Source: Parahaliea aestuarii
GTDB taxonomy: Bacteria; Pseudomonadota; Gammaproteobacteria; Pseudomonadales; Halieaceae
Length of the DNA stretch: 64,000 bases
Assembly: GCF_008064635.1 (NCBI RefSeq)
Contig: NZ_VRYZ01000008.1
Span: 124,001 to 188,000, forward strand
Reading direction: 5' to 3'
Numbering within the stretch: the first letter of the stretch is position 1; every line of letters begins with the position of its first letter. Shown here piece after piece: positions 6,811-15,445 of this stretch. Made by a program: the position numbers and the translations under genes. The notes below the pieces were generated by a model, which saw only the letters and a list, made by a program, of their open reading frames with translations, searched no databases and was not told the origin of the DNA.

Positions 6811-8037
6811 ATGTTCTACGGCTGGCGCATTGTCGGGGGCGTATTCCTCGCCCAGCTTTTTGTCACCGGGTTTATGACCTATTCCTTCGGCTCCTTCATG
6901 GTGCCCCTGCAGGAAACCTTTGGCGCCACCCGTGCCCAGGTCAACCTCGGCATGACCATTGCCACCCTCACCGGCCTCATCATCTCCCCCATCCTGGGCG
7001 CCATGACCGACCGCTTTCCGGTCCGCTTGCTGATGGCCGCCGGCACCCTCATTTTCTGTGGCGGCCTGTACGGCATGTCCCTGAGCCAGAGCATCTGGCA
7101 GTTTGTGACCCTGTTCGGGGTGTCGATGAGTTTTTCCGCCCTGCTGCTGGGGCCGCTGGTGGGCTCCACGGTGATCTCGCGCTGGTTCAACCGCGCCCGG
7201 GGCAAGGCGCTGGGTATCGCCGCGGTCGGCACCTCGGTGGGCGGCCTGGTGCTGCCGGTGGTACTGGGCCAGTGGATCGCCGAAGACGGCTGGCGCAGCG
7301 CCCTGGAAAACCTGGCCCTGATCGCCCTGGCGATGCTGTTGCCGCTGCTGTTGCTGGTCATGCGCAGCCACCCCTCGGACCTCGGCCTCTATCCGGACGG
7401 CCAAACGCCCGATGGCAGCGCCCCCCAGGCGCCGCCCGCCATCGGTCTGAAAGACATCATCCGCCACCCGGCCTACTGGAGCATCGGCCTTACCATCGGG
7501 CTGCTGTTCAGTGTCTATTCCGCCTTGATGGCCAACCTGGTGCCCTACGCCCAGGGCACCGGTATTAGCCTGGAGGCTGCCGGCGCCCTGATGACGGTCA
7601 TCGCCGGCTCCGGCCTGGTGGGCAAAATCCTGTTCGGCATGGCCGCCGATCGCATCAGTCTGCGCCTGGGCCTGTGGATCGCCATCGGCCTGGTGCTGAC
7701 GGGGTTGCTGATCCTGCAGACCGAGCCTGGCTATCCCCTCAGCGTGCTCGCCTGTATCAGCATCGGACTCGCCGCCGGCGGCATGTTGCCGGTGTGGGGC
7801 GCCCTGCTGGCAGTGATCTTTGGTGTGGCCAGCTACGGCCGGGTGATGGGACTGATGAACCCGCTGATCACCCTGCTGGTGATGCCGGGTTTTGTGATTA
7901 CCGGCCACCTCTACGACCAGAGCGGTCACTACCACGGGGCATTCTGGCTGTACTGCGGCGTGCTGGTGGTCGCCGCCGTGATTCTGGGGCGGCTGAAGAT
8001 GCCCTCACCGGAAGGCATCCCCGCCACCGCCACCTGA
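6811..8037 (+). CDS. MFS transporter
   Basis: A 408-residue integral membrane protein with about 12 hydrophobic segments and a central cytoplasmic loop near residues 185-215. Between helices 2 and 3 lies GAMTDRFPVRLLM, the MFS motif A. The N-terminal half (FYGWRIVGGVFLAQLF, then FMVPLQETFGATRAQV) resembles the oxalate/formate and monocarboxylate branch of the superfamily. The substrate cannot be read. A GCGGAGA site precedes the ATG. The gene stands alone between the amyloid-like operon and the convergent fadE. Confidence 0.85.
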   Translation: MFYGWRIVGGVFLAQLFVTGFMTYSFGSFMVPLQETFGATRAQVNLGMTIATLTGLIISPILGAMTDRFPVRLLMAAGTLIFCGGLYGMSLSQSIWQFVTLFGVSMSFSALLLGPLVGSTVISRWFNRARGKALGIAAVGTSVGGLVLPVVLGQWIAEDGWRSALENLALIALAMLLPLLLLVMRSHPSDLGLYPDGQTPDGSAPQAPPAIGLKDIIRHPAYWSIGLTIGLLFSVYSALMANLVPYAQGTGISLEAAGALMTVIAGSGLVGKILFGMAADRISLRLGLWIAIGLVLTGLLILQTEPGYPLSVLACISIGLAAGGMLPVWGALLAVIFGVASYGRVMGLMNPLITLLVMPGFVITGHLYDQSGHYHGAFWLYCGVLVVAAVILGRLKMPSPEGIPATAT

Positions 8038-8053
8038 TCAGCGGGTGCGCTGC

Positions 8054-10456
8054 CTACAGCGACTCGAAGTCGTCCGTCAGCAGGCAGTCGAAGCGCAGGG
8101 CGTCGTAGTGGCGGATACCCGCAGCGGCCTCCTCGCTGATCACCTCTTTGGCTACAGCGTCCGCCAGGGCGCTGTCCAGGTCCTGACCTGACACCTTGCC
8201 CTTGCGCCAGGCGCGCTGGAAACGCTGGAAGGTGCCGTCCACCTGCAGCAGGGTCTGGTAGGTGCGCTCCACCCGACCCACGGCATCCTCCCCATCCTGC
8301 GGCAGGTAGATGTGCTTCGCCAGCAGGCTGCGCACCGGGTTGGGTTCCATGATCATGTCACCCAGGCGGCGCAGTTGCTCATCGCTGGGCCCTTTGTGAA
8401 TCCGGCCCAGCGGGAAGCAGGCCAGGCGGAACGCGCAACCCAGCACTCGCACCGGGAAATTCTCGAGGAACCCCAGCAGGGCGTTCTGGGCCTTGTACAG
8501 CGCCTGGGCCAGCGCCACCTCAACATGCAGGTCCAACGCCTCACTCGGTGCTTCGTGCTCGCGGAATTTGAGCAGGCTGCAGGCAATAAACAACTGGCTG
8601 TGCACATCGCCGAGCCGCGCCGAGAGCATCTCGCGCCGTTTCAGTTCCCCCCCAAGCACGCCGAGAGCGACATCCGCGCACACCGCCAGCGCGGCGCTCA
8701 TATGGTTGAGGTGCTGGTACCAGCGCCGGCTGAAGTCGTCGCAGCCAGCGGGCACCGGGCTGAAATACGAACCGCTGAAGCCGAACAGCTTGAGGCGGGT
8801 GATGTTGCTGAAGACGTGACCCAGGTGCTGCAGTAGCAGGCCGTCGAAGGCCTGCAGCCCGCGATCGCGATCGCCCTCCTCCAGGGTCTGCATTTCGTCG
8901 AACAGATAGGGGTGGCAGCGCAGGGCACCCTGGCCGAAGATCATCAGCGAGCGGGTCAGGATATTGGCCCCCTCCACAGTGATCGCCACCGGTATTCCGC
9001 GATAGGCAAAGGCCATGAAATTGCGCGGCCCCAACTGGATAGCCCGGCCGGAGACCACATCCATGCCGTGATTGACGCTGCTGCGCATGAGTTCGGTAGC
9101 GTGGTATTTGGCCATGGCAGTCACCACCGACGGCGCCCCGTCCTGCAGGCTGCGGGTCACCAGCTGGCGCATGGCCTCCAGGGTGACCGCGGTGACGGCG
9201 ATATCCGCGGTGGCCTCCTGCACCCCCTCGAACTTGCCCACTTCCATATTGAACTGGCGGCGGATACGGGCGTAGGCCCCCACCGTCAGGTAGTTCATTT
9301 CACCACTGGCCGTGGCCAGCGCGGGCAATGAGATACCGCGCCCCACCCCCAGGCACTCGATCAGCATGCGCCAGCCGCGGCCGGCCATCTCCGGCCCGCC
9401 GATGATCCAGTCCAGGGGAATGAACACATCGCGGCCGATGATGGGCCCGTTCATGAAGGGCGTTCCGGGGTTGTGACGGGTGCCGATCTGCACGCCCTCT
9501 GTCGTCGCCGGCAGCAGTGCGCAGGTGATGCCGTAGTCCTGCTTGTCCGGGTCGCCCAGCAGGCCCTCCGGGTCGCGCAGCTTGAAGGCCAGCCCCACCA
9601 CCGTGGCAATCGGCGCCAGGGTGATCCAGCGCTTGCGGAAATTCAGCCGCAGGCCGAGGATTTCCTCACCCTCGAAGGTGTCCCGGCACACCACCCCGGT
9701 ATCCGGGATGGCACCGGCGTCGGAGCCCACCTCCGGGCCGGTCAGGCCGAAACAGGGGATCTCCTCGCCCTTTGCCAGCCCCGGCAGCCAGCGCTGTTTC
9801 TGCTCGTCCGTGCCGTATTTCATCAACAGTTCGCCGGGGCCGAGGGAGTTGGGCACCATGGCGGTGACGGCGCCGGTAATGGAGCGGCTGGCGATTTTGC
9901 TCATCACCCGGCTCTGGGCGTAGGGACTGAAGGCGCGACCGCCGTACTCTTCGGGGATGATGAGGCCGAAGAAGCCCTGTTCCTTGAGGTACTGCCAGGT
10001 GCCCTCGTTGAGGTCCTGCTGCTGGTAGACCTCCCACTCATCGATCATCCCGCACAGGGTCTCGACTTCATTGTCGAGAAACGACTGCTCCGCCTCGCTC
10101 AACTGCGGGGGGTCAATCGCCTGGAAGCGATTCCAGTCCGGACGGCCGGAAAAAAGATCCTTCTCCCACCAGGTGGTGCCGGCCTCCAGCGCCTCCCTTT
10201 CGGTATCGCTCATCGGCGGCATGGCCTTCTGCAACAGGCCGTAGACCGGGCGGGTGAGCCACTGCTGGCGCAGGGGGGTGTAGTTCAGTACCACCGCCCC
10301 GGCCAGTACCGGCCAGAACAGCCACCACATGCCGCCGGCGAACAGGGCCAGCACAAACAGGGTTAACAGGAGCAGAACCGAACCCGCCAGCAGACTCACC
10401 CGGTAGTACAGCAGGGCCGTCAGCACGGCGATGAACAGGATCAGGGCCAACAACAT
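8054..10456 (-). CDS. fadE: Acyl-CoA dehydrogenase FadE
   Basis: An 800-residue protein, close to the length of E. coli FadE (814). It has an N-terminal membrane part (two or three hydrophobic segments in residues 1-65) and then the acyl-CoA dehydrogenase core with EEYGGRAFSPYAQSRVM, CFGLTGPEVGSDAG (FAD and substrate region) and VVSGRAIQLGPRNF. It has the long C-terminal domain special to FadE. It catalyses the first oxidation of beta-oxidation on long and medium acyl-CoA at the inner membrane. TGGAGG lies 6 bases before the ATG. It is divergent from the Hsp20 gene. Confidence 0.95.
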   Translation of the reverse strand: MLLALILFIAVLTALLYYRVSLLAGSVLLLLTLFVLALFAGGMWWLFWPVLAGAVVLNYTPLRQQWLTRPVYGLLQKAMPPMSDTEREALEAGTTWWEKDLFSGRPDWNRFQAIDPPQLSEAEQSFLDNEVETLCGMIDEWEVYQQQDLNEGTWQYLKEQGFFGLIIPEEYGGRAFSPYAQSRVMSKIASRSITGAVTAMVPNSLGPGELLMKYGTDEQKQRWLPGLAKGEEIPCFGLTGPEVGSDAGAIPDTGVVCRDTFEGEEILGLRLNFRKRWITLAPIATVVGLAFKLRDPEGLLGDPDKQDYGITCALLPATTEGVQIGTRHNPGTPFMNGPIIGRDVFIPLDWIIGGPEMAGRGWRMLIECLGVGRGISLPALATASGEMNYLTVGAYARIRRQFNMEVGKFEGVQEATADIAVTAVTLEAMRQLVTRSLQDGAPSVVTAMAKYHATELMRSSVNHGMDVVSGRAIQLGPRNFMAFAYRGIPVAITVEGANILTRSLMIFGQGALRCHPYLFDEMQTLEEGDRDRGLQAFDGLLLQHLGHVFSNITRLKLFGFSGSYFSPVPAGCDDFSRRWYQHLNHMSAALAVCADVALGVLGGELKRREMLSARLGDVHSQLFIACSLLKFREHEAPSEALDLHVEVALAQALYKAQNALLGFLENFPVRVLGCAFRLACFPLGRIHKGPSDEQLRRLGDMIMEPNPVRSLLAKHIYLPQDGEDAVGRVERTYQTLLQVDGTFQRFQRAWRKGKVSGQDLDSALADAVAKEVISEEAAAGIRHYDALRFDCLLTDDFESL

Positions 10457-10535
10457 CGAAACCTCCAGGCAGAGACCAGTTCGGGGAATTCCCCTTCACT
10501 TTGGCACATTTTTGCCCGCCTTGCCGGGAATCACA

Positions 10536-10563
10536 CTTGAAAACGGCTGCGCGGGCCCTATTT
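10536..10563 (+). promoter_or_regulatory. Sigma-32 heat-shock promoter
   Basis: CTTGAAA (10536-10542), a 13-bp spacer and CCCTATTT (10556-10563) match the sigma-32 consensus CTTGAAA-N13/14-CCCCATnT almost completely. It is about 85 bp upstream of the Hsp20 start, in the same direction. Confidence 0.85.
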
Positions 10564-10647
10564 CTGTTCCTGCCCCCGGCGTGTCTTACCCAGAGCGTCT
10601 CGGGCAGACATCAATGACGACGTGTTGCTTCTAATGGAGAATATGTG

Positions 10648-11106
10648 ATGAATACTATCGATTTGACCCCCCTGTACCGCAACAGCATCGGCTTCGACCG
10701 CATGGCCAGCCTGCTGGACGCCGCCTTCCGCAGCGATGCGGCCGGCAACGGTTACCCCCCCTACAACATCGAGTCGCTGGAAGACGCGCGCTACGCCATT
10801 ACCCTGGCGGTGGCCGGCTTCGCCGAAGGCGATCTGGAAATCAATGTCGAGGGTGGTGTGCTGACCGTGAGCGGGCGCAAGCAGGAAGAAGGCGAGCGCA
10901 GGTACCTGCACCGCGGCATCGCCAACCGCGCCTTCGAGCGCAAGTTCAATCTGGCGGAGCATGTGGAAGTGACCGGCGCCCGCCTTGAGAACGGCCTGCT
11001 GACCATCGACCTGGTGAAGGAAATTCCCGAGGCGATGAAGCCGCGCCGGATCAGCATCGGCAAGGGCGCCCTGGAGCACCAGCGCGACACCAGCTACGCT
11101 GCCTGA
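10648..11106 (+). CDS. ibpA: Small heat-shock protein, Hsp20/IbpA family
   Basis: A 152-residue holdase chaperone of the cytosol. The alpha-crystallin domain runs from about residue 38 (YPPYNIES) through LAVAGFAEGDLEI to ARLENGLLTIDL, and the C-terminal tail RRISIG carries the I-x-I type anchor. N-terminal LTPLYRNSIGFDRM is typical of IbpA. The start is the second codon of an ATG/GTG cluster, chosen because GGAGA sits 7 bases upstream. The sigma-32 promoter and a roughly 80-nt leader suggest heat control. A UUGCUU ahead of the ribosome site could form a ROSE-type thermometer. Confidence 0.93.
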   Translation: MNTIDLTPLYRNSIGFDRMASLLDAAFRSDAAGNGYPPYNIESLEDARYAITLAVAGFAEGDLEINVEGGVLTVSGRKQEEGERRYLHRGIANRAFERKFNLAEHVEVTGARLENGLLTIDLVKEIPEAMKPRRISIGKGALEHQRDTSYAA

Positions 11107-11157
11107 CCGCCGCACCTGACCAGGGGCCTGTCAACCGGGCCCCTGCAACACCATCCC

Positions 11158-11193
11158 GGAGCACCGGGCGGGGCACGCCCTGCCCGGTGCTCC
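11158..11193. terminator. Strong hairpin between convergent ibpA and amidohydrolase genes
   Basis: A perfect 12-bp stem (GGAGCACCGGGC at 11158-11169 with GCCCGGTGCTCC at 11182-11193) has a 12-nt loop. A second 8-bp hairpin (11121-11128 with 11138-11145) lies between it and ibpA. Neither has a clear T run, so the site may rely on structure, Rho or both. The position between convergent stops supports bidirectional termination. Confidence 0.55.
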
Positions 11194-11208
11194 TGTACGT
11201 TGCCTTCC

Positions 11209-12966
11209 TTATTCGGCGGACTGCTCGTAGACCACCTTGCCGTCCACCACCGTCATCAACACCTTCGCCTGGTGAATGGCGTAGGTATCCATGTCGAACA
11301 GGTTGTCGCTCAACACCACGAAATCCGCCTGCTTACCGGCCTCCAGCGACCCGATCTGCTCCTCCAGCCGCAGCTGGTAGGCGGCGTCCAGGGTATAGGC
11401 GCGAATCGCCTGCTCCAGGGTGATGCGCTCCGACACCGGCGGCTGCACCTTGAAATCCGGGTCTCCCGCGGGCTGCCGGGTCATCGCCATCTCGATATTG
11501 ACCAGCGGGTTGAGGCCGTCCAGGCCGATCCAGCTGGCCGGGTAGTCTGTGCCGAGGGTAATGCGGCCACCGCCGGCAACAATGGAGCGCAGGGGATAGA
11601 ACTTCTGCAGACGTTCCTTGCCGAGGAACTCTTCGGCAATATCGTCGTAAACGTACCAGCTCGGCGTGGACTGGGCGATCACATCCAGTTTCCCGAAGCG
11701 CTGCACGTCGGCCGGGTCGACAATCTGCAGGTGACAGAGGGTGATGCGCACATCGGCATCCGGCAGTTCCGTGCGCACCTGTTCGGCGATATCCAGGCCC
11801 ATGCGCACCGCGGCGTCGCCCAGGGTATGCAGGTGCAGGTCGACCCCCGCCTCCGCCGCCGCCATGATGACTGACTCCGCCTTGTCGGCGGACACCAGGG
11901 AATCCCCGCGATGCCCGGGGGGATTGAGGTAGGGTTCCAGCAGGTAGGCGCTTTTGGCTTCCACCGTGCCGTCCAGCGAGACCTTCAGCATCCGCAGGTC
12001 AAAAAATTCCGAGTGGAATCGCTCGTTCAATCCGTCCAGGGTGGCAAGGGCGCTGTCGAGCTTGGCGTCGGTGTTGGTGTAGAGGGAGCCGACAATGCGC
12101 ACCGGCAGGCGATCCTCCGCCACCAGTTCTTCCATCAGGGCGAAGGTGGCCTCGCCGCCGTCCACCATCCCCGCGTCAAAGGCGGCGGTGATGCCCATCG
12201 ACGACATCGTGCCGAGGAAGGCATTCGCGCCCCGGGCGAGGTTGGCGGCGTTGACCACGCCCAGTTTTTCGCTGATCCAGTTGAAGGCACCGCCCTCGAT
12301 CAACCAGCCCGTGGGCTGGCCATCCTCGTAGCGCTTGTAATAGTGGCGACCGGGTACAGGGTCTTCGCTATCGGCGTTCAGGCCCACCGCTTCCATGGCC
12401 TTGGTATTGATCCAGGCGGTGTGAAAGCCCTCGTCAAACAGCATGACCGGCCGGTCGGGCACCACTGCGTCGAGCATTTTCGCCGTGGGACCCTGCTCGC
12501 CGAACACAGCGCCGAGGAAGCCGTAGCCCACCAGGGGATTCTGCTGCGGGTTGGCTTTGGCGTATTCCGCCACCGCTGCCAGTACCTCGTCGGGGCCCAT
12601 GTCCGGACTCAGGGTCACCGAGAATACCCAGGGAAAGGTATCGCCGACGTGGATATGCGTATCGATAAAACCCGGCAGCACCAGCTTGCCCTCCAGGTCG
12701 ACGGTCTCGGTACCGGCATCCACCTGCGCCAGGGCATCGCTGTCACTGCCGACGAAGGTCAGGGTATCGCCGTCGAGCACCATGGCCTCGGCCCAGGGCT
12801 GGGCCTCGTCCTGGGTATAGATGCGGCCGTTGTACAGCAATTTATCCGCCGCGCTGCTGTACAGCGGCAGGGCAAGAAGGGCAGCGGCGAGCAGGGCCGG
12901 CCAAGAAGCGGACCGAAGTGGCCGGCGCGGCGCGTCATTGCCCCGCCTGGATTGGGTGTCATTCAT
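11209..12966 (-). CDS. Exported amidohydrolase (YtcJ/imidazolonepropionase-like)
   Basis: A 585-residue protein with an Arg-rich N-terminus and hydrophobic segment (residues 20-40, ALLAAALLALPLYSSAA), so it is probably periplasmic or membrane anchored. It has the amidohydrolase pattern: DKLLYNGRIYT at the start, metal motif GFIDTHIHVGD (HxH), VDLHLHTLGDAAV and a late LGTDYPAS with the metal Asp. It ends with the small beta domain (GSLEAGKQADFVVL). This clade (amidohydrolase 3) acts on amides or carbamates, but the substrate is unknown. It is monocistronic and convergent with ibpA. Confidence 0.85.
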   Translation of the reverse strand: MNDTQSRRGNDAPRRPLRSASWPALLAAALLALPLYSSAADKLLYNGRIYTQDEAQPWAEAMVLDGDTLTFVGSDSDALAQVDAGTETVDLEGKLVLPGFIDTHIHVGDTFPWVFSVTLSPDMGPDEVLAAVAEYAKANPQQNPLVGYGFLGAVFGEQGPTAKMLDAVVPDRPVMLFDEGFHTAWINTKAMEAVGLNADSEDPVPGRHYYKRYEDGQPTGWLIEGGAFNWISEKLGVVNAANLARGANAFLGTMSSMGITAAFDAGMVDGGEATFALMEELVAEDRLPVRIVGSLYTNTDAKLDSALATLDGLNERFHSEFFDLRMLKVSLDGTVEAKSAYLLEPYLNPPGHRGDSLVSADKAESVIMAAAEAGVDLHLHTLGDAAVRMGLDIAEQVRTELPDADVRITLCHLQIVDPADVQRFGKLDVIAQSTPSWYVYDDIAEEFLGKERLQKFYPLRSIVAGGGRITLGTDYPASWIGLDGLNPLVNIEMAMTRQPAGDPDFKVQPPVSERITLEQAIRAYTLDAAYQLRLEEQIGSLEAGKQADFVVLSDNLFDMDTYAIHQAKVLMTVVDGKVVYEQSAE

Positions 12967-13002
12967 AGGCTTTCTCGCTGTTCACAATTCGTTGAAGAAG
13001 GC

Positions 13003-13037
13003 TTATCCCCATAATCTGTGGACAATCCTGTGGGTTA
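13003..13037. promoter_or_regulatory. Cluster of three DnaA-box-like motifs
   Basis: TTATCCCCA (13003-13011), TGTGGACAA (13017-13025) and TGTGGGTTA (13029-13037) differ from the DnaA box TTATCCACA, read on either strand, by 1, 1 and 2 bases. They sit in the divergent gap between the amidohydrolase and the DUF1631 gene. No AT-rich unwinding element or dnaA/dnaN neighbour is present, so this is not an obvious origin; regulation by DnaA or titration is possible. Confidence 0.3.
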
Positions 13038-13227
13038 ATCATGGGCAAGTTTGCTCAGGGCAGCTACAGTCATGATTCAGGGCGCCTGCCTAATTCCTGA
13101 ACAGGCGCTGTTGAAACAGATACTGCATCAAGCCACGGGTGGCCGCTATCCCTCCGCATCCTGTATCATTGCGCCCTCCATTCGCCTGCGCCTACTTGCC
13201 TGTGCCTGTGCCCCACGCTGTCGCCCG

Positions 13228-15054
13228 ATGAACTCCCTCAGCGCCAACGACCTGCCACTCCCCGCCGACCTGTCGGTTGCGTACGCGGAAGTCGCCAACC
13301 TGGCGCGCAAAGCATTTAGCAACTGGCTGAGCGACGTCGATGTGGCGGACAGCGTCAAAGCTCATCTTGCACTGCTGGAGAGCACCGTGCTCTCCATCGC
13401 CCGGACGGATCAGGATTTTCTGTCACCCGGCCAACACCCCCTGCACCGACTGCTCGACTGGGCGGGAGTCGCTTTTGCCGGGGTCGACGATACCAGCAGT
13501 GCAGGCCAAAATGCACTGGCGATACTGCAGGCCCTGTGCCGCATGCTGCAAGCGGATGACGCGGCCCGGCAGAAACTCTCCAGCGCCCTGCGGGTGTCCC
13601 AGGACCGCCTGCAGCGACTTGTCACCGAGCACCAGCGGCAGGCAGATGAATCCTGCCAGCCCGTCAACAGGGCTTCGCGACAGCTGATCGCCTCGCTGCA
13701 GGTGGCGGAGACCCTGAACCAGTATCTCGATACGCCGCTGCCCGAAGCCGTTGGCGAATTCCTGTCGGGGCCCTGGCGCACCTGCGGCAGCCTGACGCTG
13801 GAGACCCGGGGGCGCTCGAGCGAGGGCTGGAAGGTATTCTCTTCCGCCACTGAACGGCTCATCCAGGTTGTCAGTCCCGGCGAGATGACCCAGGCCCGGC
13901 GGCGGCAGGCCCTCGAGTTCACCAGCGCCCTGCCCAGAATTCTTGAGCGGCTCTGTGGCGACAACACAGTCGAGTACGGCGCCTTTATCCAGTCCCTGTT
14001 CGGGGTGGAACAGGTACTGCTGCAGATTGCCAGGGGTACCGAACCAAAGACCGGCGACATCCCCCTCCTGCAGGGCCGCGAAGTGCTGGCGGCAGGTGCC
14101 AGCGAATACTTTTCAGCCCTCAATGACTGGTACCGCCATGCACCGGGCAGTGGCCACATCCGTATCCGGCTGGGGGCAGTGGATATCGGCAACGACCGCC
14201 TGCAGTTCTACCGCTTCGACGGCGAATTGCAGCTTGAACTGTCCTCCCTGGAGGCGGAGGCCCTGGCTCACCGCGGTGAACTGGTGCCGCTTGCCACCAG
14301 GCATGCCGCCTTCAGCCTGGCGCTGGCGGCCGCCGCGGGCATCGCCACCACGGACGATTTCCGCCGTGAGTTTGGCGTCCCGCCACCGCGGGTGCAAAAG
14401 CAACAGGCACAGGAGAACGAGCGTCAGCGCCGGGATGTCCTGCTCTCGAGTCGACAGAAAAAGGCAGAACTGGCCTCCAGGGAAGCCGCCCGGCGATTGC
14501 AGGCGGAGACCGAGATGCAGGCAGAAGCGGCGCGGCAGGAAGAGGCTGTCCTCGAATACAGAAAGCGCTTCGAGGCCAGGGCGAGGGCCGCTATCGCCGA
14601 GCAGCGCCGGCGTCGCGAGGCAGAGGAGTCTGGGCAGCATCCGGCCGAGACCGACGCCCCCGCCGCGCAGGCCTCAGAGCCAGCGATTCCGGAGGACGCG
14701 GAAGTTGCCCAATACCGGGAGCATCGCAAGCGCTTCTTCGAGCAGGAGCTCACCGCCGTGCAGGCCGCGGCCAGCCTGGAGGCAGACGTTGCCGCCACCG
14801 CCTCCGGCGCGGCGGAACAGGCCGCCGAATCGATCAAGGGCACCATCGGCACCTGGTATGCCTTCCACGATGGCAGAATCCCCCTGCTGGCGAAACTCGC
14901 CGGCTTTGAAAAGGTATCCGGGCAATTCCTGTTCACCAACCGGCAGGGGCATCTGATCCGCAAGCTGGTAATATCAGAGCTGACCGAACTGATAGCGAGC
15001 GGGCAGTTTGCCGCTGTGACCATGGTGTTCTTTGATGTCGGATCTGGACATTAG
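13228..15054 (+). CDS. DUF1631 family protein
   Basis: A cytosolic protein of about 608 residues, counted from MNSLSAND; no clear ribosome site is visible, so the start is uncertain. The N-terminal part has HPLHRLLDWAGVAFAG, a family hallmark. Residues about 405-530 are a highly charged coiled coil (QEN..QRRD..LSSRQKKAELA). The C-terminus has the DUF1631 end module (GTWYAFHDGRIPLLAKLAGF, then QFLFTNRQGHLIRKL). The biochemical role is not established, but its 3' end overlaps a PilZ gene by 20 bp and an EAL gene follows convergently, so a part in c-di-GMP output is plausible. Confidence 0.7.
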   Translation: MNSLSANDLPLPADLSVAYAEVANLARKAFSNWLSDVDVADSVKAHLALLESTVLSIARTDQDFLSPGQHPLHRLLDWAGVAFAGVDDTSSAGQNALAILQALCRMLQADDAARQKLSSALRVSQDRLQRLVTEHQRQADESCQPVNRASRQLIASLQVAETLNQYLDTPLPEAVGEFLSGPWRTCGSLTLETRGRSSEGWKVFSSATERLIQVVSPGEMTQARRRQALEFTSALPRILERLCGDNTVEYGAFIQSLFGVEQVLLQIARGTEPKTGDIPLLQGREVLAAGASEYFSALNDWYRHAPGSGHIRIRLGAVDIGNDRLQFYRFDGELQLELSSLEAEALAHRGELVPLATRHAAFSLALAAAAGIATTDDFRREFGVPPPRVQKQQAQENERQRRDVLLSSRQKKAELASREAARRLQAETEMQAEAARQEEAVLEYRKRFEARARAAIAEQRRRREAEESGQHPAETDAPAAQASEPAIPEDAEVAQYREHRKRFFEQELTAVQAAASLEADVAATASGAAEQAAESIKGTIGTWYAFHDGRIPLLAKLAGFEKVSGQFLFTNRQGHLIRKLVISELTELIASGQFAAVTMVFFDVGSGH

Positions 15055-15430
15055 CACCCCGGCGACGGAGCGACGCCACCTGAGGCTGCCGGTGGCGGCA
15101 ACGGTATTTATCGAAATTGACGCTGCAACGTCAACGGATGCCGAGCCCGCGGTCGAGGTGTGCACAGCCCGGGACGTGTCCCGGGGCGGACTGCAAGTGA
15201 CCCTGAGCCGCGCCCTGCAGGTAGACCAGCTGGTACAGGTGGCCGTCCGCCTGGATCACCAGGATACGGAGGCCCCGCTGTTCCTGGTCGGGCAGGTGGT
15301 GTGGTGTCAGCCAGACGAGGCCGTGCCAGCTACCTTTGCCGCGGGTATGCGCTTCCTCGATGTCGCTGGCACCGAGTACCAACGCTGGAACGACCTGCTG
15401 ATAGAAGAGGAAAACCGCGGCGCCGATTAG
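15035..15430 (+). CDS. PilZ domain protein
   Basis: A 131-residue protein. The two c-di-GMP binding motifs are visible: RRHLRLPV near residue 12 (the RxxxR type) and DVSRGGL near residue 46 (D/NxSxxG). The rest forms the small PilZ barrel (LVGQVVWC, AAGMRFLD). It reads through the end of the DUF1631 gene, so the two are probably co-translated. With a single domain it would act as an adaptor passing the c-di-GMP signal to a partner; the overlapping DUF1631 protein is the first candidate. Confidence 0.88.
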   Translation: MSDLDISTPATERRHLRLPVAATVFIEIDAATSTDAEPAVEVCTARDVSRGGLQVTLSRALQVDQLVQVAVRLDHQDTEAPLFLVGQVVWCQPDEAVPATFAAGMRFLDVAGTEYQRWNDLLIEEENRGAD

Positions 15431-15445
15431 GCGCGCGGGGTGTTG

